64,000 nucleotides of DNA from Apostichopus japonicus (GCF_037975245.1 NC_092571.1:17481917-17545916), one strand, 5' to 3'; positions 23,535-37,482 are shown, numbered from the stretch's first letter. Notes: generated from the sequence alone by a model not told the origin. A program made the numbers and translations.

Positions 23535-26500
23535 TCAGTAAAAAGTCTCTTGTAAATCATGCAAATGTCATGTTTTGTGGGTGAAAGATAAAATTCATGA
23601 ATTGGTTTATTTGAGAGCCGGAGTGCATGAATGGTATTATATACTGTGTAGCCCATGCTGATCGGCATCAGTGTGGAAATTTATACCTGTATGGTGTGGA
23701 TTTTTCATGTCAGAGGTCAGGGGTTAAAAGTTACTTAAAAGGGTACTTGATAACCTTGTATTCTGTGCTGCTTGCTGCAGACACATCTTCTGCAATGATA
23801 TTTCATTCTGCTTTAACACACCCTGTCACCCTGCTATGACAGGTTTTCTTTATTTATTTTTTTATGAAGTGCAAACATACTTTTCTGGCCATCAGTCAGT
23901 AATTGGATGTAGTGTTTGTCGAGGAGATTAACGAGGCGTGATGCATTAAGGGAAGAGCATCGTCGTCGTCGCTGTGAGAGTGTGTCATACGGTGATGTGA
24001 TCTAGCATCTGCGAGAGACCATACGATTTCATTTAAACTAAGTACTCTGTTAATACGCTCTTACTACATATAACGACTGAAATATATGCAAGCTGTGTAA
24101 AGTCAGTGACGATTTTTGTCATGTAGCTTAGATATCATGCAATTTCATCCTGTTTTTTTTTTCTTTTTTTTTTGCCCTTGGTTATTTTGGAACACTCTTA
24201 AATTTTTCAATTTTGTTATGACTAGTGTAGAGTTTGTACGTTATATCTAACATCTGCATGATGGCATGGTTACATTGTAGATGTGAGGGTGGAGGGGGGG
24301 GCTGGGGTTGAGAGTGGATCAAGTTCGGTTTTCATGCCCAGGCTGATAATTCGATTCATTTTGTTTATACTATTCAGCTGTGCAACATATTAGTGGATTC
24401 TACTATCGTACTGTTGTTACTGGGCCGTTGGTAGTAAGAGTTAAATGCTATTCTGGTACCTGTATTGTAGTATTTGTAATTTTTCAATTTTCAATGGAAA
24501 GTTAAAAATCCACTCCTCCTTAGACTCCTTTAATAAGAAATCTTTGTATTAACAGTAGTGTAACTGATACTTACAGTACAGTAGATTTATTTGTTAGGTA
24601 AGCTATTTCTTTCTTCTCTCCCTCTTCGTTTTGACCTTTTCCTCCTTTCCCCCTCCCCCCCACACCAGCTTATGTATAATACACACGTAATTTAAGTAAA
24701 TTGACAACAATTTACTTTTCTACTTTTGCTGTCAGTTTAATCTGCCAAATGAAGAAACCAGATTTGGGAAGTTTTTTCTTATGAATATCGAGATCAACAT
24801 TGATTATTGCCGGAGGGCTGATTCAATAAGACAGAGGAAAGAAAACGTGTTACCGTGGTTGCGATGCTCCCCCATAAGTGTGGTCGGTTGATGAATCTCA
24901 AGTTTAATCACAGCAGTCAGTAAAACAACTTGTCCGACGGCCTTGGGTGTAACACTTACGTCCTTGACTGTTTTCTCTTGGCTCTTCTGTTGCGGTTTTT
25001 TCTCTACCAAAAATGTGGATTGCTACGCTTGAGCTCCCGTCGGTTTTCTACAGATGTGATTATAAGAATAGAGAATGGATGATGAAAAGGTGAACTTTGC
25101 TTGAGGCAGGCTTTTCCTTGTTAAGGCGTCTTTTTGTAAAAAAGATGGTTCTCTTCTCGTGGGCTTTATTTTCCATTCAGACATCCGTCAAGCTTTTTGT
25201 AATTTAGAAAATTTGTTTCTTACATTTACGAGTAGATTTATCTTGAGAATTACACTTACACTTTCGTGGATTATTTTCAAGTTTTAGGTGTGTTTGTAAG
25301 TGGTAAAAACTTTGTACAGTCAAGTGACAATCATTTCAAATTTTTGTTTTTGTTTATATTTCTCCTTTTTATAGTTCGTAGTAAGACGTTAGTTTTCGGT
25401 TTAGTTAGAGAAACTGAATGGTATTATTTCTTGTTGTCTGACAATTTTCTTCAAATTAAGTCGTTGTGAAGTCAAAATAACGTTTTTTTACTTCTCGTGA
25501 TAGGAGGGTTGTGCATACTTGAATCGATGAGATTTTGGGAAGACAATCTCGCAAACCGCAAAGTAAACATAAAACTGCAAAGTAGATTAAAATTTTATAA
25601 ATTGAGCCACCAATCAGAGAAAAACACAGCAAGAGTTACAAAGGAAGCATTATTTGTCACGTTTTTCGCTTCTCCAATTCTCTGACGAGAACTACATAGG
25701 AGTATTATGAAAAGTGTTGCTGTGTGTTAGTTTTAGTAAATTGTCTTGAAATGACAAAATAAACATCTTATGCACAAGGTTTCCATCTTCAGAACATCTG
25801 TCCATTTATGGAAAAATTAGGGAAACGAGAGCATTATTTTTTTAGTTCTCTGCTTCTCTGATGAATAATAACAATTTTGACAAGATTTGCTTTGTTTTAG
25901 TCAAGCAAAATTGTCTTGAAAAGACAACAAAGGTTTATACAAGAATTTTTCTCTCTTAAGAACATCTGATTTTTTTTTTACCTTAAGACACACAAAAGAA
26001 AAAAAGCCTTGATGTATTTTCTTTCTCTACAAAGCCAAATGAGATCAAAACTTTCAAACCAATGTTTCTCTTTAATCTGCAAAGAGATATTTTACAGCTC
26101 AATGGATTTACTTGTAATATTTTTGTAATTAAGTTCAACCACTCCATCCATTTTTTGTATTCGTTAGTAAAGTTAGCCTTGAGAGGTTTCTGAAAAGAAA
26201 ACGTGCTTACGGGCACACAGATCGTCACTAATAACACCTTGAAATATTAGTGTGCTTTTTTTTTAATGTCAGTATTTTGATGTTGGTTTCCCTCCCTATG
26301 CGCTATCACCTTAAAAACGCCTAAACCTTTCGTATATTTTACCTGTAACTGTACACAATGTAGGATAGCTTAACAAATGCTATTTAAAAAGATGTAATGT
26401 AAATGTACTTAAAAAGATGAATATTTTTGGTTTACATGTGCATAAATGCTGATATTTTTACTTTAAGTATCAATTCATGTTTGTATAGAATATATTTATA

Positions 26501-29500
26501 AGTACAGAAATAAACAGGAAATAAGGGTGAGGGAGGGGGGATGGAGTTGAAGTAGTAAGGATAAGGGTGGAAATTGGGGGGAGGAAGGGTGGCTGGTGGG
26601 GAAAGTTGATAAGGGAAGGAAGGGGGTGGTTGGTGGGGAAAGTTTAAAAGCAATTTCCTTATCTTGGATCACATTTATGGATTTGAGAATTGTAAAACCG
26701 TTGGAGGGTAAACGGACGGAAGTGCAGAATGTAGAACAGCCTGTTTGGTACGCCAGGGCTGTGCTGATGGTAGAGTTTTGTGCATACGTTAGTGTAAATG
26801 TTGAATTTCAAGAATGTGTTTTGGGTTTGGGAATATATTGAGGACTTCACTCATATGAGGCTTGTGGTCTCAGTTGATGGTTGGGCCATGTTAAGATAGA
26901 GAACTATGCTCTGAGGGGTTAGAAGGGTACGTTGAGGGGATTATCAGGGGTGTGGTGACAGTAAGACCAGAGAGAGGGGTTGAGAACAAAAGCTCCAAAG
27001 GAATGCTACATAATGAGAACTAAACCAACTGCTCAACCTACCTCTCCTCATTCTCGCTTGTGGAATTGGGACAGAATAGCATCAGGGCAGCGTCAGTGAA
27101 CACTGTAGCAATCGTAAATCCTTGCTGCATGGATGGAATGTCCACCAGAAGTTTTCTTTTCATATAAAAGTCTACCAGACAACTAGCTGGTATTGCCTCC
27201 AGGGCATTATCTTGGTATATTTTGAGGTTTGGCTGTCCGCCATAGATATTATGATGAGAGGCAAGACATGGTGTGAATACAGCTTACCTTGGAAGTTAAC
27301 TTTATGGTGTGCTTGTTGTTAACCCACAGGCATGACAAGAATTCAGCTGAGGACACTATTACTCTGCTGAACTCGTGCTGCAATGTCCTCGTCCACAGTG
27401 GCCCCATCTTTGCTCTGACATGAAAAGCAACAATAATAATGCATTCGATGATTGAGAGTTTTGAAAAATGGGATGAGGAGGGGGTGGGGGTTGGGGTTGG
27501 GTGGGTGTTTGTCAGAAAACATGTCATCAGGCTTCTTGGCAGTATTCTGTGTTACATGTCTGGGGGGGCAATTTAGCATCACAGCTTGTGGAAGCTGGAC
27601 AAAATTAAAATAATGTTTATAAGGACTTGTGAATTAAAGATGAGGCAGATGCTTTGAATGTTCGTCGGGAAGGGTTTGCCGCATTGGAGCCCTTTGGTAT
27701 TATAGTTTGAATGTTATGATGTATTACTTCAGAAGAAAGTGCTTACAACTTTTCAAGCAAATTGGGCGAGGATTGGGAAAAACGTCTTTTTGATTACAAT
27801 ATGTCTGTCAGATTTTTTTTATAATTTTTTTTTTAGTTTTCAAGATTGTCAGGTAAATTAATTCAAAAAGCTTTAAAAGTGTGCTTAAAAAGAACAAACA
27901 AAGTATAGAGCAAACAGTGTTTATGAATATATGTATTAGCTAAGGAAAATTAAAAAATATTTTATCTGTATTTCAAAAAGATTTGAAATAGAATGGAGAG
28001 ATTACAGTTTGTACAGAGATTCCTATAGAGTATTCATCAAATGATTTATACACACAAATTATTATTAATATCACAGACCTTATATCAATCACTCGTAAAT
28101 ATTATTGTGAACTTTGTAGACAATTGTCTCATCTGTTAATAACTGTTAGTTTAAATCCAAGAGTTTGAATATGTGCGTCATTGGGCCAGGGACTGGTTGA
28201 GGGAGGGGGGGAGGGGGAGGGTTTGTTTTAATACCTCATATCCTGTTCATTGTACAGTACCCTTTCCCTTCCACCCCTCTCCTTACAACTGGTAAATTTT
28301 AGCATCCTAGAGGAGGCTGTTGGTTGATATTTGCCATTGGTTCAGTACAGTTTGTTACTTGATGGTAATAGGAAAAGTATGTTAAAAAAATGGGAAAAAA
28401 TCCAGTGGATTGAGAATTTTTTTGATGGTACTAAGGTTTACAGGTGTTACATATGGTAATGGGGGGGGGGGGGGGGCAAAGGATACTGTAGCTCAAGTCA
28501 AATTTTTTTTTTCACTGATTTTAAGTGTGCACAGATGGTTAATGGTGCATGGTTTATACTACTGGGTTACTAATTTCTTTCATTAATAATGCCTGTTTTA
28601 GAGTGCTCTCTATAAAACTGTTATTGAATGAGTCTTTTATCGTGAGATTTCTCATTAAAGTAAGATCAGCCAGGGGTAAAAGCCGAGCTGACTGTAAATT
28701 GCACATCAAACAAACCACTCCTTGGAGGTTTTCAAATTAATCAATATCACATTACAGTGTCATGTTTCAAGACATTTTATATTGCAGCTTGAAATCAAAG
28801 ATAAATTCTTACTTTGGTATAATTGTGGTATGCCGCTGAGGTTAGCGGCATATTGACTTTTCATTAAATTTGTTATTAACGAGGGAACAAAGTGGAACAA
28901 AACTGCATATGGTAAAATGTTAAATATACAACAACAATAAAAATTCAAAAATAAAAAGAGCAACAAAATATTGTACAGCAAACTTGTTCTTACTTTGGCT
29001 GCTGGCAGTCTTAATGAAAAAATATAAGTATTCATGCATATCTCATGCATAGTCATGATTACACAATGCATAATCATTAATTACTGGATATTCATCAGCA
29101 TTCCAAGTTTGTTTTCAGTTTATTTCTTTAATTTTTACTTGAAAGCATTTCTTAAAATGTTCTTTTTGTTTTCTTTGTTTTTCTATTCATAAATCTAGGA
29201 GTTTTTCACTTTGATTTTGTTTACTTTAAACCTTCTCATTGAGATTGAAAAAATGTGTTGAACTGAATTTTTGGAAACCAAAATGCTAAACACAACTTTT
29301 CAAAATTTCTGTTGTTGTTGTTCTTTGAGCACTTTGTTAATAATTTGTTACTAATGGTGACATTTTTTTAGTCTTTCATAGACTGGCTTCTTTAATGTAC
29401 TCTGTGCTGTTTGTTAAGGTTTCCTCTGATTTAGGGAGAGGATAATATCTACGTTAGTCTTTAGGGCATCTTATAGCATCTTATATCTTCTCATTGCTCG

Positions 29501-30491
29501 GATCAGTAGATCTCCGATGTAAGGTCTTCTTTTCTTAAGATAATAATGGAGTATTTGTCTGCTGGGATTTATATTCAGTTCGCTGAAGACGTAGTGATTG
29601 TATCTACTTAAATTATAAACTTTTTGTCTCTTAGATTACTCTTGGGAGATACTAAACATACAGTCTTAACATACAATTTTGATTTATCCTTGATTTAAAT
29701 ATATCTTGGTAGGGTAAATGCATTTAGGGTATTAATTGTGAGTTAAATAATATTCTTAAAATTAAATAGGTCGTTAGTAAGTGTACAGAAACTGTATCAA
29801 ATACTCTTTGCTTTTAAAGAATGACTTGGGAGTTATCATGCATAAAATAGATAGTCAATGCTCAATTATTCATTTATTACAAATATTTGAAAAATGGGTA
29901 AACCAGACAAAAGAAAGAATTATTAATATTACAAACTCCCCATCTGGAGTTATGTGCATATTTGCACTGTTGAAGTCAACATTGATCTTCATACTGGAAC
30001 CAATATTAAATGTTAAAACATTTGACATTTTAGCAAATTTTTATTCAGATTACAACAATAAAAACTAAGTAAACAACAACAACATTAATGATCATAATCA
30101 TAAGAAAGCAGAATTCAAGACCTTGTGATTTTTTGATATCTTGTTAAGGTTTACACTTGCTCAAGTCGTTTAGTAATCAAGGCGTATTCATTAAAACATT
30201 GAAACCTTAGCGTATCCAGATTTTGCTAGAGTTCATGACAAATGTCTCAATCACAGGGGGGGGGGGGGATAAAGGTGGATGGTTGGACTAACGTCACCTA
30301 AATTATTTATGCCTTCTTTGTGTTCGTCACTGACACCTTGAACATCCGTAGTTTAACTTAAAACACAAGATCAAAATCTGTTGGTTTATGTAAAGTCTTC
30401 AAAAGTTAGTTAATTGTTCTTCAGAAAATTATTTACCATTCGTTTCCTTTTCTATGTTTGCTTATTCTCAATAAATTGACAGAATGTTACA

Positions 30492-30540
<49 letters not shown>

Positions 30541-32350
30541 TTAGTTTCATAGTTGGTGGAGGCTTTTTGCACCGGATGGATTTCAAACAAAAACAGGTGT
30601 TGGGATTTGAATTGTGTTTATGAATACAGTCCAAAATGATAATTAATATTATGTTATTTAACTGGGTGAGTCGAATTTGTGGAAAATGTAGATTACTTTC
30701 ATTTAAAATGATTGATTCCCTTTCTGACAAGAAAGAATTTGAAATAAAAAAGGGGACAGGAATGTACAGGGATATACTGGAAATACTGAAAGTACAGGCA
30801 AGTTCTTCTTTCCCTGGAAGATAAACAGCAAAGAGACAGGGGTAAATTGTTCTGTTTACACATACTTAGTAAGTCATGGGGGGGGGGGGGGGAGGTCAGG
30901 TAGTGGGGTCAGGTCGGGTAAATTACCATTTATATCATATCTCTTGATTTTGAAATTTAAACTTTGTGAATTTTTTTGTAACTTTTTGAAATTTGAAATT
31001 TTAAAATTAAATTTTAAATTAACACAAACACAAGAAGTTTTACATATTATGATTTTGCTCAAACATTATTAGCATAATCGGAATGGGTGGGAGAGTAATT
31101 CACGTTACAAATGTATTCAAGTCGTTACATGCAGTGTGCAATGTCACCTCTCCGTCCCGTCTCTCTTAACATCTTGCCCTGCTGGTGGCTTTCATGCAGT
31201 TTTCTTTTCTCTCTATTTTTACGTAGCCTTGGGCTGTATATAGTTGTAAATATGGGGTAGAGGTTATAAATGTTTGATGTGCAGAGACTATCAATAGAGA
31301 ATATGTACTGGCAGTGAACAACAGCACTGTAAAACTAAAACGAACCTGTGTCTCGTGTCTTTTTTTCGATGTCGTCATTTTGGTCTTTTATCTTTGAACG
31401 TTGGCTTGGCGTGTCGTCAGTCATATTTGACTTTGTTGAATCAATTGGTGAGTATTGCCTGTGAGTCCACTTTAGACAACTCTTCACAAGGTTTGAGTGT
31501 GAAGACTCCCGCACAAAGAAACGTCTCATGCCGGTAATCTAACCTAGTTTCGAATGAGGTGTAACAGAAGTGTTAGACACCACCATCGCTCCCAGAAAAT
31601 ACACACACAGCTTGCTACCGTCGGTAATTAGACACTAGTGTACAGTAAATAAAGTTACGGTCAATACCCACAACACAGTGTACATAGCAGCGTGGACATT
31701 TCAGGTCTAGATAAAAGATAACAAGGTATCACGTTTCATTGCTGTCTGCATTTTGTAGCGACAAGAAGAAAACGGCAGAAGTATGCGGCACACGGTTTGG
31801 GGCGAGTCTTCAATGCCTTTAAAGAGCGTTGAGGACATGTTGAAAAACATGGACATGTTGGAGAATATGTTGGACATTAAGGACATGTAGCAAAACACAA
31901 TAAAGTTCCGCTTTCAAGTAATATCATTGTTGAACAATGAGAAAGGTTTTGGACTTTTACGGACATTTTACTGAACAATTCTTTTGATACCACAAAAGTC
32001 CATTGTAGAATATATTACTAGGTCATTATAGGGTGGGTTTGGGAGGAAGGGAACAGTTACATATCAGGAAGAGAAATTAAACCTCACTCCACTGCCCCTA
32101 CCCACCCTGGTTCCCCTCCCCAGCTCATCAGTCATAATGTTGGATAAACACACTCGTCATGTGGGTACAACTGTTCAAACTTTGTTTCTGTATTATACAG
32201 ACCCGAGCATAGAACAGACCATGGAGTTGCTCAGTGCCAGTCTTCACATTATTTACTGAAGTGATTAGTCTTCAAACCACCCATTTATTCTTCTGAACTC
32301 TTTTAACGGTAAAGAACATTAATTCCGGCACAGAACAGTTACACTTTTTA
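23535..32350. other. 3' UTR and intergenic region; no gene seen
   Basis: The 3' UTR of the plus-strand gene starts here. A canonical AATAAA occurs at 25758-25763, but the true cleavage site is unknown. The remainder is AT-rich with homopolymers (poly-G at ~28460-28476, ~30257-30269, ~30879-30892), a (TA)n run at 30492-30537 and G/A-rich stretches (26520-26645, 28200-28222). No open frame in this interval shows splice sites or recognisable domains. Confidence 0.5.
30492..30537. repeat. (TA)n microsatellite
   Basis: About 22 uninterrupted TA units. Length is likely polymorphic. Confidence 0.95.
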
Positions 32351-35134
32351 GACTTTTTCGATTCTTGCCAAAACCATGCATATGAATCAGGGGATCCTTC
32401 TGATTCTACAGAATTAGGGATAAAGTCGTTACTATTTATTCCGGCATGCTTTGCCTCCGTAGGCCAATACTGATTTCTATGAGGTGCCTTTAGTTCCTAA
32501 AGTAATGGTCAAGGCAACGTTTCCTGAATCTGCTTAGCTCCTTTCGCGGCACAGTTGAAAACTATTAATATACAAAAACCAGTTAAAACAACAGTATCGG
32601 GCAGTATTTTATGACCCTCCGTTCCATTTTTGAAGAAAAAATTACGATTAAAACACTGCTTTGAAATCACGTATCACTGGCAAAATGCATCGAGCGCCCT
32701 CTTTAATCACTTCTATAGCTTAGCATACCGAGGAACAATACAAAACCGGAAAACATTTTTAAAGAACAAAGGTTTGAAAAGCGTTGAAATTACGAATCTT
32801 CTTCAAGATGCGTCTAGCGCGCCCTCTTTTACAAGGTTTGATCAAAGGCACAGTGACAGCTTTGACCAAGTTTCCATTTTCCCGGAAATTTGAAAAACCG
32901 ATTATTTTCACCTTTAACCTGTAAAACGATCGTATATATTTTTATGGAATGATTACTATTGAAATATTTCGTGAAACTCTATAAACTGAGGAATTTGGGC
33001 TAAAAAATGATCGTGTTTGAAATGTTTCGATTTTCTGTAGGCCCCTTCGACAGAAATATATATTTCTCGAGACGATTAACTTACTTCAGATTCGTAATCA
33101 GCGAGTCGCGAACTACCAGAAAAGATACACATTTATCGCCTTTGCGACAAAAAGTTTTTTCACCTAAAAAAAACTTGAAGCAGCTTTGCCAATTTTTTTT
33201 CCAAAATTTGACCCATTTATTCATAAATGTCAAGATAAAACTCAAGATGACAAACAAAGGTTTGATTTGACTGCTTTGAAATCACGTATCACTGGCAAGA
33301 TGCGTCGAGCGCCCTTTTCTTTCGCTCAGTTTGCAACTTTTCAGAGGAACAATAGAAAAGCGAAAAACTTTTAGGGACAACAAAAGATTTTAAACCTTTG
33401 TTCGTCGTAAAAGTTTTTCGGTCTTACTTTTTCTTGAGATGAAAAAACTTGTTGTCACAAATGCGATAAATGTGTATCTTTTCTGGTACTTCGCGACACG
33501 CTGATTACGAATCTGAAGTTAATTTTGAAATTGGGTGTTGTGTGGGGGCGTGGGGGGGGGGCCAAAAACCTGATTTGCAGTTTTCCAAAACTGATCCAAA
33601 ATCGATTTCGCCCAAATGACGTAACAGGGAGTAATCGATGCTCAGGAGCCCAAATCTGCAACTCCCAGGTCCATATCTGCTTCCGTTCGGGAGACACGTG
33701 GTCCCAAAGGACCCGATAGAAATACGTGTTCTTTATAAGTGCACAATTTGGAAAACCCCCTCTTTTCAGCCCACTCTCTTGTCATCTCTGAAACACCCAT
33801 CGACATTAAAATTAGACGTGGAGTAGAAGACACCCTTGTCTTTGTTATACACCAATTTCGTGTAATTATCTGACCGGGGAAGGCTTTTTATCTATATGAT
33901 TTCTATTTTGTTCATAAATCATAAATCAGTTTTTTTTTTGGCCCCCCTGCACGCCCACACATAACACCCAATTCCAAAATAAACTTCAGATTCGTAATCA
34001 GCGTGTCGCGAACTACCAGAAAAGATACACATTTATCGCCTTTGCGACAAAAAGTTTTTTCACCTAAAAAAACTTGAAGCAGCTTTGCCAATTTTTTTTC
34101 CAAAATTTGACCCATTTATTCATAAATGTCAAGAAAAAACTCAAGATGACAAACAAAGGTTTGATTTGACTGCTTTGAAATCACGTATCACTGGCAAGAT
34201 GCGTCGAGCGCCCTTTTCTTTCGCTCAGTTTGCAACTTTTCAGAGGAACAATAGAAAAGCGAAAAACTTTTAGGGACAACAAAAGATATTAAACCTTTGT
34301 TCGTCGTAAAAGTTTTTCGGTCTTACTTTTTCTTGAGATGAAAAACTTGTTGTCGCAAATGCGATAAATAGGTATCTTTTCTGGTAGTTCGCGGCACGCT
34401 GATTACGAATCTGAAGTTAATTTTGGAATTGGGTGTTGTGTGGGGGCGTGGGGGGGGGGGCCAAAAACCTGATTTGCAGTTTTCCAAAACTGATCCAAAA
34501 TCGATTTCGCCCAAATGACGTAACAGGGAGTAATCGATGCTCAGGAGCCCAAATCTGCAACTCCCAGGTCCATATCTACTTCCGTTCGGGAGATACGTGG
34601 TCCCAAAGGACCCGATAGAAATACGTGTTCTTTATAAGTGCACAATTTGGAAAACCCCCTCTTTTCAGCCCACTCTCTTGTCATCTCTGAAACACCCATC
34701 GACATTAAAATTAGACGTGGAGTAGAAGACACCCTTGTCTTTGTTATACACCAATTTCGTGTAATTATCTGACCGGGAAAGGCTTTTTGTCTATATGATT
34801 TCTATTTTTTTTCATAAATCATAAATCAGGTTTTTATTGGCCTCCCTGCACGCCCACACACAACACCCAATTCCAAAATAAACTTTTCGAGCCTATAAAT
34901 ATTGGCAAAACGCCGTTATATTTAGATAGGGGCATATCGACATAAACAAACGTAAACTTTTGCTTACCTCTTACCCATATTTTTGAATAAAAACAAGGAT
35001 TTAGTGTTACAATTTTAAAGGCACCTCATAGAAATCATAATTGCCCTACGGAGGCAAGGACATTATTCCTAATTCTGTAGAATCAGAAGGACCCCTGATC
35101 CATATGCATGATTTTGGCAAGAATCGAAAATGTC
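32351..35134. mobile_element. Foldback-like element with ~120-140 bp terminal inverted repeats
   Basis: The left arm 32351-32493 (GACTTTTTCGATTCTTGCC ... TTTCTATGAGGTGCCTTT) reappears as its reverse complement at 35018-35134 (AAAGGCACCTCATAGAAAT ... GGCAAGAATCGAAAATGTC). The interior holds two tandem ~899 bp units and further internal inverted repeats, but no transposase-like protein. It is probably a non-autonomous DNA transposon or foldback element. The exact ends and target duplication are not certain. Confidence 0.8.
33083..34881. repeat. Two tandem ~899 bp units inside the foldback element
   Basis: 33083-33982 and 33983-34881 match almost base for base; both start ACTTCAGATTCGTAATCAGCG. 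Within each unit the first ~100 bp recurs inverted about 330-500 bp downstream, so the array is palindromic as well as tandem. A G-run next to GCCAAAAACC (33552-33562, 34451-34461) marks each copy. Apparent small open frames are duplicated with the unit and are not genes. Confidence 0.9.
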
Positions 35135-35654
35135 TCGATTATGGATCAAAGAGAGAAAAAATCATATAAAGGCTCTCTCTCCACCTCTCTCTCTCTATAT
35201 ATATTACCTTACCAAAATTGGGGGATAAAGATCTAATTTCTCAGATTTTGTCATTATTATTTATGAGATGAGCACCAACATCAATAGGGTTCATCTACCC
35301 ACCATGGCGCATCTATGTACCATGTATGACTTCAATCCAACGTGCCATTGTTGAGTTATCGTGTTTACGAGCCAAGGGCGTCACATTACACACACAATCA
35401 CCATTGCATTGATTCCTTGAGCTTTCGGGCAAGGAATCAAAAAGTGGGCAAAATTTGGTTGTGCCTCTGCACAACACATGCCTGATTTACACCCAAGTCC
35501 ATCACTTTTGTGTATTCCTGTCATCACAAAGAACCCACTTACACGATGACCATCAAAACCAGAATGCAAAAATGCATTGTGGTTTTGACATAGGCGTACG
35601 GGACCATTTCAGTTTGGGGGCAGAACTTTTTGTGCCCGAAAGTTCCCATGACAC

Positions 35655-35785
35655 TATCTAAGCGGAGCGCCACCATCGGTTGGCGCGTAGCGTACAAGAA
35701 AATTTTTGGCACACTTTGCCTCTCAGATTGCCGGAAACGGCACTTCTGAGGCCTTGCAAGTTGCATCTAAACATTCTTTATTTTA
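35655..35785. repeat. Dispersed GC-rich repeat, copy 1
   Basis: Begins ACTATCTAAGCGGAGCGCC and continues through GGTTGGCGCGTAGCGTACAAG, CTCAGATTGCCGGAAACGGC and GGCCTTGCAAGTTGCATCT. Related copies are at 36067-36300 and 61290-61610. The family is not identified; it is probably a short interspersed or non-autonomous element. Confidence 0.8.
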
Positions 35786-36066
35786 TAATCTCACGTTTTA
35801 GAAATTTACACTTCCCCAAAAATTTGGTAAATTAGAAGAAGAAAAAATGGTAACATCACTTTGAAGGGGAAAAATTAAAAGTTTTCTTTTGAGACAAAAT
35901 GAGGTGACATCATGCTAGTTGCTAATGTAGGAATCTTCCGAATTAGAGTTTTTTTCTTGTTAATATCTAAACAAATCTTTTCCATTCGAAATAGCTTTGA
36001 GTTTGACCCACAGAAATTCATTAAAAGTCACGAGCTTAGCCAGGATTTGCAAAGTTGTATGCACGA

Positions 36067-36300
36067 CTATCTGAGCGGAGCGCCACCATTGGCTGGCGCG
36101 GAGCGTACTAGAAATTTTTTGGTTTTACAAACCCCTCAGATGGCCGGAAACGGCCCTTCCCGAGTGTTCATTCTGGTTCCCTGGCCTCTTGCTAACTTGA
36201 GGCACCTAAATTTTTATGTAGAAAAAAGGCACATTTTTAACTTGAGGAAAAGTGGGGGGGCACGTGCCCCCTGTGCCCCCCCGGTTCCGCCGCCCTTGGT
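36067..36300. repeat. Dispersed GC-rich repeat, copy 2 with C/G-rich tail
   Basis: ACTATCTGAGCGGAGCGCC with the same internal blocks as copy 1. It is followed by a palindromic GTGGGGGGGCACGTGCCCCC-type tail at 36251-36285 ending in CCGCCGCCCTTGG. Confidence 0.8.
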
Positions 36301-36500
36301 CCAGGTATACAATTGACTAGTTAGAAAAAAAAATGATCGTGCAAAAAGCGTGGTAGCCCAGATGAACTGCGCTTACGGTGGTGGTTACACGGAAATATTC
36401 GGGCATCATGATGCTAAATAAAGAAAATCATGGAATTGTCGGGCAAAAATTTGAAAAAGATTCGGGCAAGCTACTGCATATTTATATATATATATATATA

Positions 36501-36650
36501 TTTCCAGAGGACAAGAAATTCGGGCAAAAGTCCTGAACAATTCGGGCAGCCTAAGAGGAGAAAAAAAAAAATATATATATTTTTTATTTTCTCCTCTTAG
36601 GCTGCCCGAATTTTTCAGGACTTTTGCCCGAATTTCTTGTCCTCTGGAAA
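36501..36650. repeat. Near-perfect hairpin with ~62 nt arms
   Basis: The left arm 36501-36562 (TTTCCAGAGGACAAGAAATT...) and right arm 36589-36650 are reverse complements with very few differences, around an A/T-rich ~26 nt loop. The arms contain TTCGGGCA words that also recur singly at 36395-36470. A transcript of either strand would fold into a long stem. It could be a recent inverted duplication or a small foldback element. Confidence 0.9.
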
Positions 36651-36778
36651 TTTGGGGGGGGGGGCAGTCTGCCCCCTACCCCCCGCCTCGTACACCTATG
36701 GGTTTTGATGATGTAACATAAACAGTTTTCTTCATGAATCTGATGTAATGTATAGTGAGGGTGTACATGTTTACAAGG

Positions 36779-37482
36779 GTTTCACGATTTGACCTCTGAT
36801 GACCGCTGACCTCCACCAAAAACAAGGCTTCTTTAACTCAATGTGGTACTTCTACACACTAAATAAGGGGGCTAAGCTTCCAGTATTGAGATATTGTGAT
36901 TACGAGGTTTTCACAATTTGACCCCTGATGACCTCAAATGATCTTTGCCGTCCACCAAAAACAATAGGCTTCTTTTACACAATGTGGTACTCTTACACAC
37001 TAAATATGTCTGCCCATGCTTCCCTTCTTGCGATATGGTGTGTATGAGGTTTACACATTTTGACCCCTGGTGACCCCAAATGACCTTTGACCTCCATAAA
37101 AAACAATAGACTTCTTGTACTTAATGTGGTACTTCTACACACTAAATATGAAGTCTGCCCATGCTTCTCATTTTGAGATACCATGTTTACAAGGTTTTCA
37201 CAATTTTACCCATGGTGACCCCAAATGACCTTTGACCTCCACCAAAAACAGTAGGCTTCTTGTAATCGATGTGTTACTTCTACACATCAAATATGAAATT
37301 GGTTTGACCTTTTCTTTTTGAGATATTGTGTTTACAAGGTTTTCACAATTTGACCCCTGGTAACCCCAAATGACCTTTGACCTCCACCAAAAACAATAGG
37401 CTTCTTGTACTCAATGTGGTACTTCTACACACTACATATGAAATTCGTCTGACCTTCCTTTCTTGAGATATCGTGTTTACAA
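36779..37482. repeat. ~143 bp tandem repeat, five copies, with DR1 nuclear-receptor motifs
   Basis: Units start with TTTTCACAATTTGACCCCTG-like sequence at 36779, 36908, 37050, 37195 and 37340. Each carries a variant of TGACCTTTGACCTCCACC and an AATGTGGTACTTCTACACAC block. The perfect direct repeat TGACCTTTGACCT (AGGTCAAAGGTCA on the other strand) occurs at 37081-37093, 37226-37238 and 37371-37383; the first two units have degenerate versions. Confidence 0.9.

Noticed and set aside
33186-34732. Pairs of similar 60-63 codon frames
   Set aside because: Duplicated with the 899 bp repeat unit; no domain and no splice context.
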